A stretch of 64,000 bases of DNA from positions 1 through 64,000 of the forward strand of contig CACYYM010000018.1 in NCBI GenBank assembly GCA_902778625.1. The letters run 5' to 3'. Source of the DNA: an uncultured Bacteroidales bacterium (GTDB lineage: Bacteria > Bacteroidota > Bacteroidia > Bacteroidales > Bacteroidaceae). Positions 1 to 7,580 of the stretch are shown piece after piece; within the stretch, counting starts at the first letter, position 1; each line of letters opens with the position of its first letter. Made by a program: the position numbers and the translations under genes. The notes beneath the pieces were generated by a model. The model was given only the letters and a program-made list of their open reading frames with translations. It ran no database searches and was not told the origin of the DNA.

Positions 1-64
1 TTTCTGCGTATTGCGTAGAAGTACAAATTATTGCTGTTTATTGCTGCAAAAAGCGGGCGAAAAA

Positions 65-96
65 CTTGCGTATGTCATTAATTTTTAGTACCTTTG
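65..96 (+). promoter_or_regulatory. Bacteroidetes-type promoter for the small HTH gene
   Basis: CTTG at 65-68 and TACCTTTG at 89-96 are separated by 20 bases, matching the Bacteroidetes sigma-ABfr pattern (TTTG, about 20 bases, TAnnTTTG). The small gene starts 5 bases after the -7 element, so the leader would be very short or absent. Confidence 0.55.
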
Positions 97-100
97 TAGT

Positions 101-280
101 ATGAAAGCAATGTACAAATATGAGTTGGCAAATGCCGCAGGAGTGAGCCGCGACACCTTCCGTCGCTGGCTGGGTTTGAACAGTGTTAAACTTGCCAAAA
201 TGGGCGTAAGCAAAAGAAGCCAGATGCTGCCTCCTAAAGCAGTTGAATGGGTCTGCAGGGAATACGGCATCGATTTGTAG
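101..280 (+). CDS. Small helix-turn-helix-like protein (59 aa)
   Basis: A 59-residue basic protein beginning MKAMYKYELANAAGVS. The segment ELANAAGVSRDTFRRWL (about residues 8-24) reads as a helix-turn-helix: an Ala-Gly-Val-Ser turn followed by a recognition helix ending in RRWL. Short proteins of this look, resembling the DUF4248 type, are common in Bacteroidales next to mobile or defence genes. It has its own TAnnTTTG promoter directly upstream and is followed within 5 bases by the TCACAAAA iterons, so it could be the regulator that binds them. That link is inference. It is too short for strong family assignment. Confidence 0.6.
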   Translation: MKAMYKYELANAAGVSRDTFRRWLGLNSVKLAKMGVSKRSQMLPPKAVEWVCREYGIDL

Positions 281-284
281 TTTG

Positions 285-317
285 TCACAAAATCACAAAA
301 TCACATTTGTCACAAAC
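285..317 (+). repeat. TCACAAAA iterons, left copy
   Basis: Four near-consecutive TCACAAAA/TCACATTT/TCACAAAC units with an 8-9 bp period. The first 21 bases (285-305) recur exactly at 5083-5103, beyond the last gene of the island. A similar block lies in inverted orientation at 417-443. Likely operator repeats or island boundary repeats. Confidence 0.75.
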
Positions 318-416
318 GAAAAAAAAAACAACTAGTCTTTCGCTATATATATAATCAACTACTATACTTATTAATTATATATAATATATAGTCCTCGCAC
401 TTCTCTCGAAAATAGT

Positions 417-443
417 TGTGATTTTTGTGATTTCTGTGATTTT
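417..443 (-). repeat. TCACAAAA iterons, inverted copy over the R-M promoter
   Basis: On the minus strand this reads as three TCACA(A/G)AAA units with a 9-bp period. It is complementary to the 285-317 block, so the two could also pair as arms of a large stem. The block overlaps the -33 element of the promoter for the restriction-methylation gene, which fits an operator. Confidence 0.65.
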
Positions 444-455
444 TTCGTAACTTTA
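424..455 (+). promoter_or_regulatory. Promoter of the restriction-methylation gene
   Basis: TTTG at 424-427, then 20 bases, then TAACTTTA at 448-455, close to the Bacteroidetes consensus. The gene starts 28 bases later at 484. The inverted iterons cover the -33 part, so a repressor bound there would block this promoter. Confidence 0.55.
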
Positions 456-483
456 CACCCGAAAACGTAAAAATGCTCCAACA

Positions 484-3387
484 ATGAACAGGCAAGATAT
501 AGAGGAATTTGTTTCGTACGTAAAGAATAACCTAAAAGGTGACGAGAAAGGTCAGGCCCAAGTTTTTTGTGACCGTCTCTTCTGTGCTTTCGGGCAGAAA
601 GGTGTCTTTGAGGCTGGAGGCAGTCTGGAGGCAAGGGTAAAAGTTAATGAGGGCGAGCGAGATACGACCAAATTTATCGATTGTTTGTGGAGTCCTGCCC
701 ATCGGGATGGAGTCCTGATTGAAATGAAAAAGAAGGACGTCGTGAATTTGGAGTCCCATTTCCCACAGGCACGCGATTATTGGATGAACCTCGTTCCTTC
801 CAGAGACATTGGGCCTGGGTGCAGAAAACCTCGTTATATTGTGCTTTGCAATTTCGACAAGTTCATTATCTATGACGAATGCAACAAGGTCGATGAGGTC
901 ACCCTTGAGGAATTACCAGAACGGTATTCTTGCCTCTCCTTTTTGGAGGGCAAAACGCCTTCCTTCCAAAACAATACCGAGAGCATTTCAAGGGATGCTG
1001 CCAACCTGATTGGTGAACTATATCAGTACTTGACGATTGAAAAGAAGGAGAACATCACACGTGCCCAGCACTTCATCCTGCAATGTGTCTTGGCTCTATT
1101 CTCTGAAGATGTTGAGCTTTTGCCCAAGGACTTTTTCACGCAAATTCTTCAGGACTGTCTTGACGGCACTCGTGACCCCTATGATGAAATAAGTGGCCTG
1201 TTCCGTCAAATGGCAAGCGACAAACCTGCAAGGGCTGGCAGGTTCAAGGATATTCGTTACTTCAATGGAGGATTATTCAAAGACGTTGACCCTATTGAAC
1301 TCGACCGTCATAGCCTTGAGGTGCTGAAAGAGGTGGCAAACAAAGACTGGACAAAAATCAATCCATCCATCTTCGGTGCTTTATTTGAAGGCACAATGAG
1401 GTCGAATGAGCGTCACAAATATGGCGCACACTTCACAAGTGAAGTGGATATGCTCCATGTCATTACGCCCACTATTATCCGCCCTTGGAAAGAGAAAATA
1501 ATCAAGGCGAAAACAATTGAGGAACTGCTGGACTTGCGTCGCCAGATGGGCGAGTATCGTGTGCTCGACCCTGCTTGCGGATGCGGTAACTTCTTGTTTG
1601 TGGCATATCGCGAAATGAAAGAGTTGGAGTGTTTGCTTATCGACCGCCTTTACGAGTTCCCAAGTTTCAATAAAAAGAAGGTCTTCAACTTCGCTTCCGT
1701 CATTAACACGAAGCAATTCTTCGGATTGGACATTCAACCTATGGCCGTCGAGATTGCCAAGATGACGATGATGATAGCGAAGGAACTTTGCGAAACTACT
1801 TACCAAAAGCGTATTGCGGCACACGGCAGTTCTTTTGATTTCGAGAACGCCTTACCGCTCGACAATCTGGACGACAATATCCTCTGCGAAGATGCTCTGT
1901 TTGCAGATTGGCCTGAGTTTGATGTTGTAATTGGCAATCCGCCTTATCAGTCGAAAAATAAAATGGTTGAGGAGTTGGGAGCCGCTTATGTGGACCGTGT
2001 CCGGCAGAAGTTCCCAGATGTGCCAGGCCGCGCCGACTTCTGCGTCTATTGGTTCCGCAAGGCACACGAACTTATGAAGGAAGGCCAGTATGCAGGTCTC
2101 GTAGGCACGAACACAATCCGCCAGAATTATTCCCGAATGGGTGGCCTCGACTACATCGTTGGGAACGGAGGTACGCTTCTCGACTCCGTTTCAACAAAGG
2201 TCTGGTCGGGCGATGCGGCTGTCTATGTGTCCATTGCGACTTGGAAGAAAGGAGAGGAACGCCGAAAAAAGGTACTGACCTTCCAAGTGGGCGACAGCAA
2301 GGATTCGCCTTTCGAACATTACGAAATGGACGAAATCAATTCGGCCCTCAGCTTATCGGATGTGACAAAGGCTCAACCGCTCAAATGCAATAAAGATTCT
2401 TCTGCCTGCTATCAAGGTCAAACACAGGGTAATGCGCATTTCCTTCTAACTTTAGAACAGGCAAAGCGCTTCCTGAACGACAAGAAAAATGCCGAAGTAG
2501 TTCATCCATTTCTTATTGGCGATGAATTGTTAGGGCAAATAAATTCTCAGCCCCAACGTTATGTGATAGACTTCCGCAAAGCAAAAGACGTGTTCGAAGT
2601 GACCTCGTACAAGGAACTGTACGACCATCTTCGCAAAAATGTCTATCCTGTGCGCAAGGAAAAAGCAGAAAAAGAGGAAAAAAGGAACGAAGATTTAAGA
2701 AGGGTCAACCCCACTGCTCGACTAAATCACCACCACAAGAACTTCTTTGATCGCTGGTGGACATTGTCATATGCCCGCAACGAACTGATGGACATTATTG
2801 ACAACTTAGACCGATATATAGTATGTTCGCGCGTGACGAAGCGCCCTATCTTCGAGTTTGTCAGCAACGGGATTAACCCAGGCGATGCCCTGCAAGCCTT
2901 TCCTCTCGACGATGATTATTCTTTTGGCATTCTGCAATCTTCTGTCCACTGGGAATGGTTTGTAGCAAGGTGCTCGACATTAAAAGGAGATTGGAGATAT
3001 ACCTCTGATAGTGTCTTCGACTCTTTCCCTTGGCCGCAGAGCCCAACCGTAAAGCAGATAGAGGAAGTGGCGAAGCAAGCTAAAGCCCTCCGCGACAAGC
3101 GAAACGAGGTGATGCAAAAATACAACTATACCCTTCGCCAACTCTATCGCTTCATGGACGACACACCAGAGAATCCCGTCTCGGAAATACAGGCGCGCCT
3201 CGACAAAGCCGTTCGCGAAGCCTATGGGGTAAACATGGAGACAGACATCCTGCAATATCTCTTGAACTTAAACGGTCGCCTTTACGAACGTGAACAAAGG
3301 GGCGAATCTGTGCAAGGTCCAGGCTTGCCAAACAAGGTAAAGGACAAATCCGCCGTCACCTCCACCGATTGCGTAAAAATGATATAA
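484..3387 (+). CDS. MmeI-like fused restriction endonuclease / adenine methyltransferase (type IIG/IIL)
   Basis: A 967-residue single-chain restriction-modification enzyme. The N-terminus holds a PD-(D/E)XK-type nuclease site: Asp66 in TKFIDCLW and Glu80-Met-Lys82 in VLIEMKKK, as in MmeI. A helical connector follows. The methyltransferase has motif I DPACGCGNF (about 362-370, S-adenosylmethionine binding) and motif IV NPPY (485-488), the N6-adenine class. The C-terminal 350 residues should be the target-recognition region. MmeI-family enzymes are about 920-1000 residues, so it is full length. It should cut foreign DNA and methylate one strand of its own sites, with no separate specificity subunit. 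It heads an operon with the membrane protein and the S24 protein. The family is clear; the recognition sequence is not predictable here. Confidence 0.9.
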   Translation: MNRQDIEEFVSYVKNNLKGDEKGQAQVFCDRLFCAFGQKGVFEAGGSLEARVKVNEGERDTTKFIDCLWSPAHRDGVLIEMKKKDVVNLESHFPQARDYWMNLVPSRDIGPGCRKPRYIVLCNFDKFIIYDECNKVDEVTLEELPERYSCLSFLEGKTPSFQNNTESISRDAANLIGELYQYLTIEKKENITRAQHFILQCVLALFSEDVELLPKDFFTQILQDCLDGTRDPYDEISGLFRQMASDKPARAGRFKDIRYFNGGLFKDVDPIELDRHSLEVLKEVANKDWTKINPSIFGALFEGTMRSNERHKYGAHFTSEVDMLHVITPTIIRPWKEKIIKAKTIEELLDLRRQMGEYRVLDPACGCGNFLFVAYREMKELECLLIDRLYEFPSFNKKKVFNFASVINTKQFFGLDIQPMAVEIAKMTMMIAKELCETTYQKRIAAHGSSFDFENALPLDNLDDNILCEDALFADWPEFDVVIGNPPYQSKNKMVEELGAAYVDRVRQKFPDVPGRADFCVYWFRKAHELMKEGQYAGLVGTNTIRQNYSRMGGLDYIVGNGGTLLDSVSTKVWSGDAAVYVSIATWKKGEERRKKVLTFQVGDSKDSPFEHYEMDEINSALSLSDVTKAQPLKCNKDSSACYQGQTQGNAHFLLTLEQAKRFLNDKKNAEVVHPFLIGDELLGQINSQPQRYVIDFRKAKDVFEVTSYKELYDHLRKNVYPVRKEKAEKEEKRNEDLRRVNPTARLNHHHKNFFDRWWTLSYARNELMDIIDNLDRYIVCSRVTKRPIFEFVSNGINPGDALQAFPLDDDYSFGILQSSVHWEWFVARCSTLKGDWRYTSDSVFDSFPWPQSPTVKQIEEVAKQAKALRDKRNEVMQKYNYTLRQLYRFMDDTPENPVSEIQARLDKAVREAYGVNMETDILQYLLNLNGRLYEREQRGESVQGPGLPNKVKDKSAVTSTDCVKMI

Positions 3388-3395
3388 AAGAAGTC

Positions 3396-4205
3396 ATGGG
3401 AGCAAAAAGAAAAGAAGTCTCTTTTTCAGAACAATTAAAAGAGCAAGACAAAAAAGAAAAGAAAATCAGATGTGCCTACAGGTGGAAAAGAATAAAGGAA
3501 AACAAGTGCCCATGGGTTGCCTTTGCTCTTTCTTTTCTGATACCCATAATCTGTTTAATCCTGAAAGGTGTCTTCCCATGTCCTGAATGCTCATTCACAT
3601 ATAAAGTTTCCACCTGGCTAGAGAATATCTCGTATGGATATTTCTCAGGATTCGTTGTATATCTCTTTATTTCTTTCTTCCCTGAGACAAAGAAAGATGT
3701 AAAAACAAAAGACAAAATATATTTTCAATTAAGCCTCATTTGGTTTCAATTGGATTCCTTTTACCACCAATTTGCGCCAGAGGGAAGTAAAATCGATTTT
3801 AGAATCTGTCAAACCTTTCTCTATAATTATCTTGTAGCAGACGCAAGAATAACAGACTTCAACGATGAAAAGCAATTGCTTAGAAATCCATCAATCAATA
3901 AAAACTACTTCAACTTCATTAAAGAAAACTTGGCAAATCTAAGTCAAAGTATTGATAAATTGATTATGGTTTTTGGTCACGATATGAATAGTGATGAAGT
4001 AGATCTGTTGATTGATTTGTCTAGGGCCGAAACAGAACTTATGAATTCTGTTAATGAAGAGGATGGCCATTACAAGGATGGTGACCTTGAATCATTCATC
4101 AACTACTTCTCGACAAAGGCATATATACAATTTCACCACATATATCATAGTTATAGCTTTTATAATTTTTGTGAAGCCGGTATCAAATTAGGAAACAGCG
4201 ACTAA
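3396..4205 (+). CDS. Unknown two-TM membrane protein of the R-M island
   Basis: About 269 residues starting MGAKRKEVSF. An upstream in-frame TTG at 3369 would overlap the restriction gene, so the ATG 8 bases after its stop is preferred. The lysine-rich N-terminus (about 45 residues) is followed by two hydrophobic segments, WVAFALSFLIPIICLIL and GYFSGFVVYLFISFF, separated by a short loop containing CPEC. The remaining ~170 residues are soluble, rich in Asn, Asp and aromatic residues, and probably cytoplasmic. The gene is visibly more AT-rich than the housekeeping genes. I recognise no family. Its place between a restriction enzyme and an SOS-type protein suggests a defence accessory or effector, which is inference only. 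Confidence 0.75.
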   Translation: MGAKRKEVSFSEQLKEQDKKEKKIRCAYRWKRIKENKCPWVAFALSFLIPIICLILKGVFPCPECSFTYKVSTWLENISYGYFSGFVVYLFISFFPETKKDVKTKDKIYFQLSLIWFQLDSFYHQFAPEGSKIDFRICQTFLYNYLVADARITDFNDEKQLLRNPSINKNYFNFIKENLANLSQSIDKLIMVFGHDMNSDEVDLLIDLSRAETELMNSVNEEDGHYKDGDLESFINYFSTKAYIQFHHIYHSYSFYNFCEAGIKLGNSD

Positions 4206-4230
4206 GTCTATTTATTTAGATAAAGAACAA

Positions 4231-5079
4231 ATGACCGAACAAGAACTGATTGAATTACTGAAGAGCCTTGAAGAACACGGCTGGGAGCCGCGTCTCTGCG
4301 ATACAGAATACACATATTATGACACGCCTATTGCGTGCGGAGCGCCAACGCCAATTGGCGATATCATAACCGAAACAACGATGATGCCCGAGGGGTATCT
4401 GAAAAAGTTGGAAGAATTTCTGATAAGAGCAAAAGGCGATTCGATGGAAGGTGCGTCGATTTTCGACGGCGATATGGTGAAGATAAACACCAAGGCACAA
4501 GTCTACGATGGCGATATCGTAGCGGTTTGGGCAGATGGCGATTATACGCTGAAAACTTATTGCGTGGACAAAGAGGGCATGCCTTGGCTCGTTCCGCAAA
4601 ACCCTGCATACGAGGCTTTTACGCTCGAAGACCGACAGGATGTGCGAGTCGTGGGAAAAGCTCTTGAAGTGCTGCATCCCAATCCGCACGTCAGTTACCG
4701 CTCTTGCGAGAAATACATAAGCGAAGCTAAGGCAAAGCGCAAAGGCCCGACGGAAATCAGCCCTTTGCAAGTGGCGAAAGTCATTCGCGAGATTGCACCA
4801 CAAATCACGGTTGCACGCCAATGGTACGCGGTCTTCAAGGCGATGATGGAAGCGGACGTGGTGAAGCTATGGGACTACGACGCTTTTTGCATCTTGATAA
4901 AAGAGGAAGTGCCCCATCACCACCACTTGCCAACCCGATTGGAACTGCAACGAATGGCTATCGGCAGCTTTGCAAAATCAATCGTTCTGTGGACGGAAAA
5001 CGATGCGCCCGTCAGGGGCAAACGCTTTGACACCTACAAGAAGCTGGCGCGCCAGACAAAAGCGATGCTGGGGGACTAA
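4231..5079 (+). CDS. S24 (LexA/UmuD-type) autoproteolytic protein with unknown C-terminal domain
   Basis: A 282-residue protein. Residues 30-155 form an S24 peptidase fold: nucleophile Ser71 in KGDSMEG, general base Lys108 in DYTLKTY, and a likely self-cleavage site Cys36-Gly37 in IACGAP. Ser-Lys spacing is 37, as in UmuD and LexA, and the Cys-Gly site matches UmuD. The N-terminal ~30 residues are too short for a LexA-type DNA-binding domain. A ~110-residue C-terminal extension carries a run of four His (EVPHHHHLP) and resembles nothing I know. No umuC follows. It is the last gene of the island, 25 bases after the membrane protein, so it may switch or process island products after DNA damage (inference). 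Confidence 0.8.
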   Translation: MTEQELIELLKSLEEHGWEPRLCDTEYTYYDTPIACGAPTPIGDIITETTMMPEGYLKKLEEFLIRAKGDSMEGASIFDGDMVKINTKAQVYDGDIVAVWADGDYTLKTYCVDKEGMPWLVPQNPAYEAFTLEDRQDVRVVGKALEVLHPNPHVSYRSCEKYISEAKAKRKGPTEISPLQVAKVIREIAPQITVARQWYAVFKAMMEADVVKLWDYDAFCILIKEEVPHHHHLPTRLELQRMAIGSFAKSIVLWTENDAPVRGKRFDTYKKLARQTKAMLGD

Positions 5080-5082
5080 CTC

Positions 5083-5117
5083 TCACAAAATCACAAAATC
5101 ACAAAAATCACAAGCAA
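5083..5117 (+). repeat. TCACAAAA iterons, right copy
   Basis: Four TCACAAAA-like units with 8-9 bp spacing immediately after the S24 gene stop. The first 21 bases are identical to 285-305. Together the two direct copies bracket the whole R-M / membrane / S24 operon. Confidence 0.75.
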
Positions 5118-5123
5118 AAATCG

Positions 5124-5152
5124 GAGAGAGCTCTCAATAGGGGGCTCTCTTC
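5124..5152 (+). terminator. Possible terminator after the island
   Basis: AGAGAGC (5125-5131) pairs with GCTCTCT (5144-5150) across a 12-base loop. Only a weak T-rich tail follows, so this may be another kind of hairpin. Confidence 0.35.
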
Positions 5153-5276
5153 TATAGGATGGGGGCTTCTTTTCGTGTAATATGTTGCAATTTTGCAAAA
5201 TAATCAATAAATTTGCACTCAGATTGTTACAAATTGCAAGGTTTGGCGTTATATGGATAAAGGGTAAATTATTATT

Positions 5277-6116
5277 ATGAAACGCATATTTCTTTTTCTC
5301 TGCTTCTTTCCTTGGCTGCTTTCCGCTTCCAGCCAAGAGCTTTCGGACTCCATCTCCTTTGCGGAGATGGAGGACTCTATCAGCGGAATGACCATCGTCC
5401 CTATCAAGAAGCCTAAGGCGCTGTTGGACAGCATCGTAGAACAGGTCATACTCGATGCGCAGCAAAAGCCTATCCGCTGCAAGTATCAGACAATTAACAC
5501 CACAAACTTGCATACTTCCCGTCCGACCACTTCCAGCTGTATTCATCATGCTATTGCAAACATAAAGAGGAAACCGTTGGGAGAAGCAGAGGAGTTCCAC
5601 TATGAGGGGCCACCCCGCCTGAGGAACCTCCGCGACACCGCCACGATATACTATGCCTTGAGGGATTGCCTTGAAGGTAACTTGTTGGTAAATTTTCAGG
5701 AAAACAACTTATTTAATACGGTTCCAGAATATCAGGCATTTCAGGAATGGATGAATGCACATTATGTAAAAGTATACTGCATCAGCGACGAAAAGGGCAG
5801 AGGCGTATACCGAGTGGATTTCTCTCCGAGGAAATATCCTAAATACGGCTTTAACGCCGCTAAATATACCGGCACAGCATATTTCAACAAAAAGACGTTC
5901 CGCCTGATACAAGTCAAGGCAGATTTGATTTCCCCCTCTTCTTTTGACATCATGGGAAGGCAGGACAAGAAAGGCCGCCTCTGCCACTCAATTTGTCGCC
6001 GATTTCAGTGTGATTTCGAAGAGGTCGGCGGAGTGCTTGTAGTAAAACAGAAAGAATCCACATTCTTTGTGGACGAGCAGTTGACTGGAAAGAAAACAGT
6101 TCAAAGGCTTCCATGA
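5277..6116 (+). CDS. Secreted protein of unknown function (279 aa)
   Basis: The first 19 residues form a Sec signal peptide (MKRIFLFLCFFPWLLSASS before QE). The mature part is hydrophilic with alternating strands in the C-terminal half (VYRVDFSPRKYPKYGF, GTAYFNKKTFRLIQVKADL), similar in style to the porin-like or lipocalin-like C-terminal parts of CarboxypepD_reg surface proteins. It lacks the carboxypeptidase-like N-terminal domain seen in its convergent neighbour (6141-7445). The two C-terminal regions have comparable layout (a FDIMGR / KYEMHIDYRH-like strand after an 'analysis' of dissatisfied stretches), so they could be distant paralogues. Periplasmic or outer-membrane location is likely. 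No enzyme motif is seen. Confidence 0.75.
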   Translation: MKRIFLFLCFFPWLLSASSQELSDSISFAEMEDSISGMTIVPIKKPKALLDSIVEQVILDAQQKPIRCKYQTINTTNLHTSRPTTSSCIHHAIANIKRKPLGEAEEFHYEGPPRLRNLRDTATIYYALRDCLEGNLLVNFQENNLFNTVPEYQAFQEWMNAHYVKVYCISDEKGRGVYRVDFSPRKYPKYGFNAAKYTGTAYFNKKTFRLIQVKADLISPSSFDIMGRQDKKGRLCHSICRRFQCDFEEVGGVLVVKQKESTFFVDEQLTGKKTVQRLP

Positions 6117-6140
6117 AAATTTGCGGGGATTATCTCTCAA

Positions 6141-7445
6141 CTATTTCTGCGGCAGTCCGCGGTGCAGTTGCATGGTGTTTCCTTTAAGCTTGCGGAGAGC
6201 CTCCCTGAGATAGGCATTGGCATCGGCTTCTTGCTGAGAGGGAGCGACGTCGTAGTTCGACCTGTTCCGCATGTGGAATGCGGTGTCCCCGAAAGCAACG
6301 CGCTCCTCGGCCTTTGTTCGCTTCACGATGTCCGTCATCTGCCAAAGCGTAGAGTCGTACCCCACCTCGTCGATGGTCGCAAGCATGTTGTCGCCCACGC
6401 GTTTTGACTTCTGGAACGTTATCTCCTTATCGCCAAGTCCATACATCAGGTAGCGAAGCTTTACGCTGTCCTTGACGATGGTGCCCGACATGTTGGCTAT
6501 TTCGGAGAAGCCGTGGTCGTGACGGTAATCGATGTGCATCTCGTATTTTACCGTGTCGATTGAAGAGCGCCGACGAGCATTATCGTAAGTCCTGAGATAT
6601 AGGTTCCTCATTTGTCCCTCGAAACGTAGCAACTGGCATTTCTTGTAATCGACATACATCGTTCCTTCCAGGATGGGACTGGAGACGACATCTGTCTTGC
6701 CCACGAGCCGTATCTTTCGCATTTCTGTGCCGTCGTCCTCAGTATATGCAAGGCAAGAAGCGTCGTAATAAAGTTTCCCACGCCTCAACAGAACCAAGTC
6801 GGCAGGAACAATTGCCAAGTCCCAGAAGTCGAAGTTTACCAAGACAGGAGCGAGCCGCAGAAAGACGTGCAGATTGGTTCGTCCAAGCCCTTTCAGGTCG
6901 GGGTTCTCGAACACATTCGTTTTCGCTTTCAGCCTGCCACGATTGCCGCTATGGAATGTCAGGTCGCGAATCTGGACACTCGACTTGGCACTCAAGAAAG
7001 CTTCTGCCAATTCGTCTGTCCCGGGGTATTGTGTGATGAGGCGAAAGAAGTAACGACCTTCTGCCTTCTTGTGTTTCTTGGCTTCTTTCTGCATCTTGCG
7101 CACCAATCGATACAGGACATCGTCAACACCCATTACGGTCAGCTCTCGCATTGTAGTGGAAATGGGGCTCATCTGGACAACAGAAGGCAGTTCGGAGGCG
7201 GTGAAGCTGACTTGCTTGTATCCGATGCTCGAGATGCGGACAACGTCAGATGGAAGGCACGCCAAAGAGAACTCGCCCTCGTAGTTGCTGATGGTGCCGC
7301 ACGAGGAAGAGACATAGATGCTGGCATACGGCACAGGTTCTCCCGTCTCGGCATCACGGACAACAGCAGTCAACGTGTCTTGAGTTTCCTGCGCGAAAAC
7401 CACGCCCGACAAACCAAGCAATATTATGAAAAGAAAACGTCTCAT
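6141..7445 (-). CDS. CarboxypepD_reg-like domain surface protein
   Basis: A 434-residue secreted protein. The signal peptide MRRFLFIILLGLSGVVFAQ is followed by a carboxypeptidase-regulatory-like beta-sandwich (about residues 22-105) with the typical phrases DAETGEPVPYASIYV, YEGEFSL and RISSIGYKQVSF. The remaining ~330 residues are strand-rich and of the DUF5686-like type often attached to this domain in Bacteroidetes. Such proteins sit at the outer membrane, but their substrates are mostly unknown. The gene lies downstream of the sigma / anti-sigma / MG2 genes on the same strand, separated from them by 135 bases of AT-rich tandem repeats, so it may or may not share their transcript. Confidence 0.8.
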   Translation of the reverse strand: MRRFLFIILLGLSGVVFAQETQDTLTAVVRDAETGEPVPYASIYVSSSCGTISNYEGEFSLACLPSDVVRISSIGYKQVSFTASELPSVVQMSPISTTMRELTVMGVDDVLYRLVRKMQKEAKKHKKAEGRYFFRLITQYPGTDELAEAFLSAKSSVQIRDLTFHSGNRGRLKAKTNVFENPDLKGLGRTNLHVFLRLAPVLVNFDFWDLAIVPADLVLLRRGKLYYDASCLAYTEDDGTEMRKIRLVGKTDVVSSPILEGTMYVDYKKCQLLRFEGQMRNLYLRTYDNARRRSSIDTVKYEMHIDYRHDHGFSEIANMSGTIVKDSVKLRYLMYGLGDKEITFQKSKRVGDNMLATIDEVGYDSTLWQMTDIVKRTKAEERVAFGDTAFHMRNRSNYDVAPSQQEADANAYLREALRKLKGNTMQLHRGLPQK

Positions 7446-7469
7446 TAATTATCAATCATCCATCAACTA

Positions 7470-7572
7470 TCAACTATTAACTTTTATCTTTTATCTATTA
7501 ACTATTATCTTTTATCTATTAACTTTTATCTTTTATCTATTAACTTTTATCTTTTATCTATTAACTATTAAC
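7470..7572. repeat. AT-rich 21-bp tandem repeat
   Basis: Four to five near-identical 21-bp units built from CTATTAACTTTTATC plus TTTTAT fill the gap between the MG2-like gene and the CarboxypepD_reg gene. The unit has no palindrome and differs from the CGTG arrays elsewhere in the window. It could be slippage-prone spacer DNA upstream of the 6141-7445 gene. Confidence 0.8.
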
Positions 7573-7580
7573 TCTCATCT

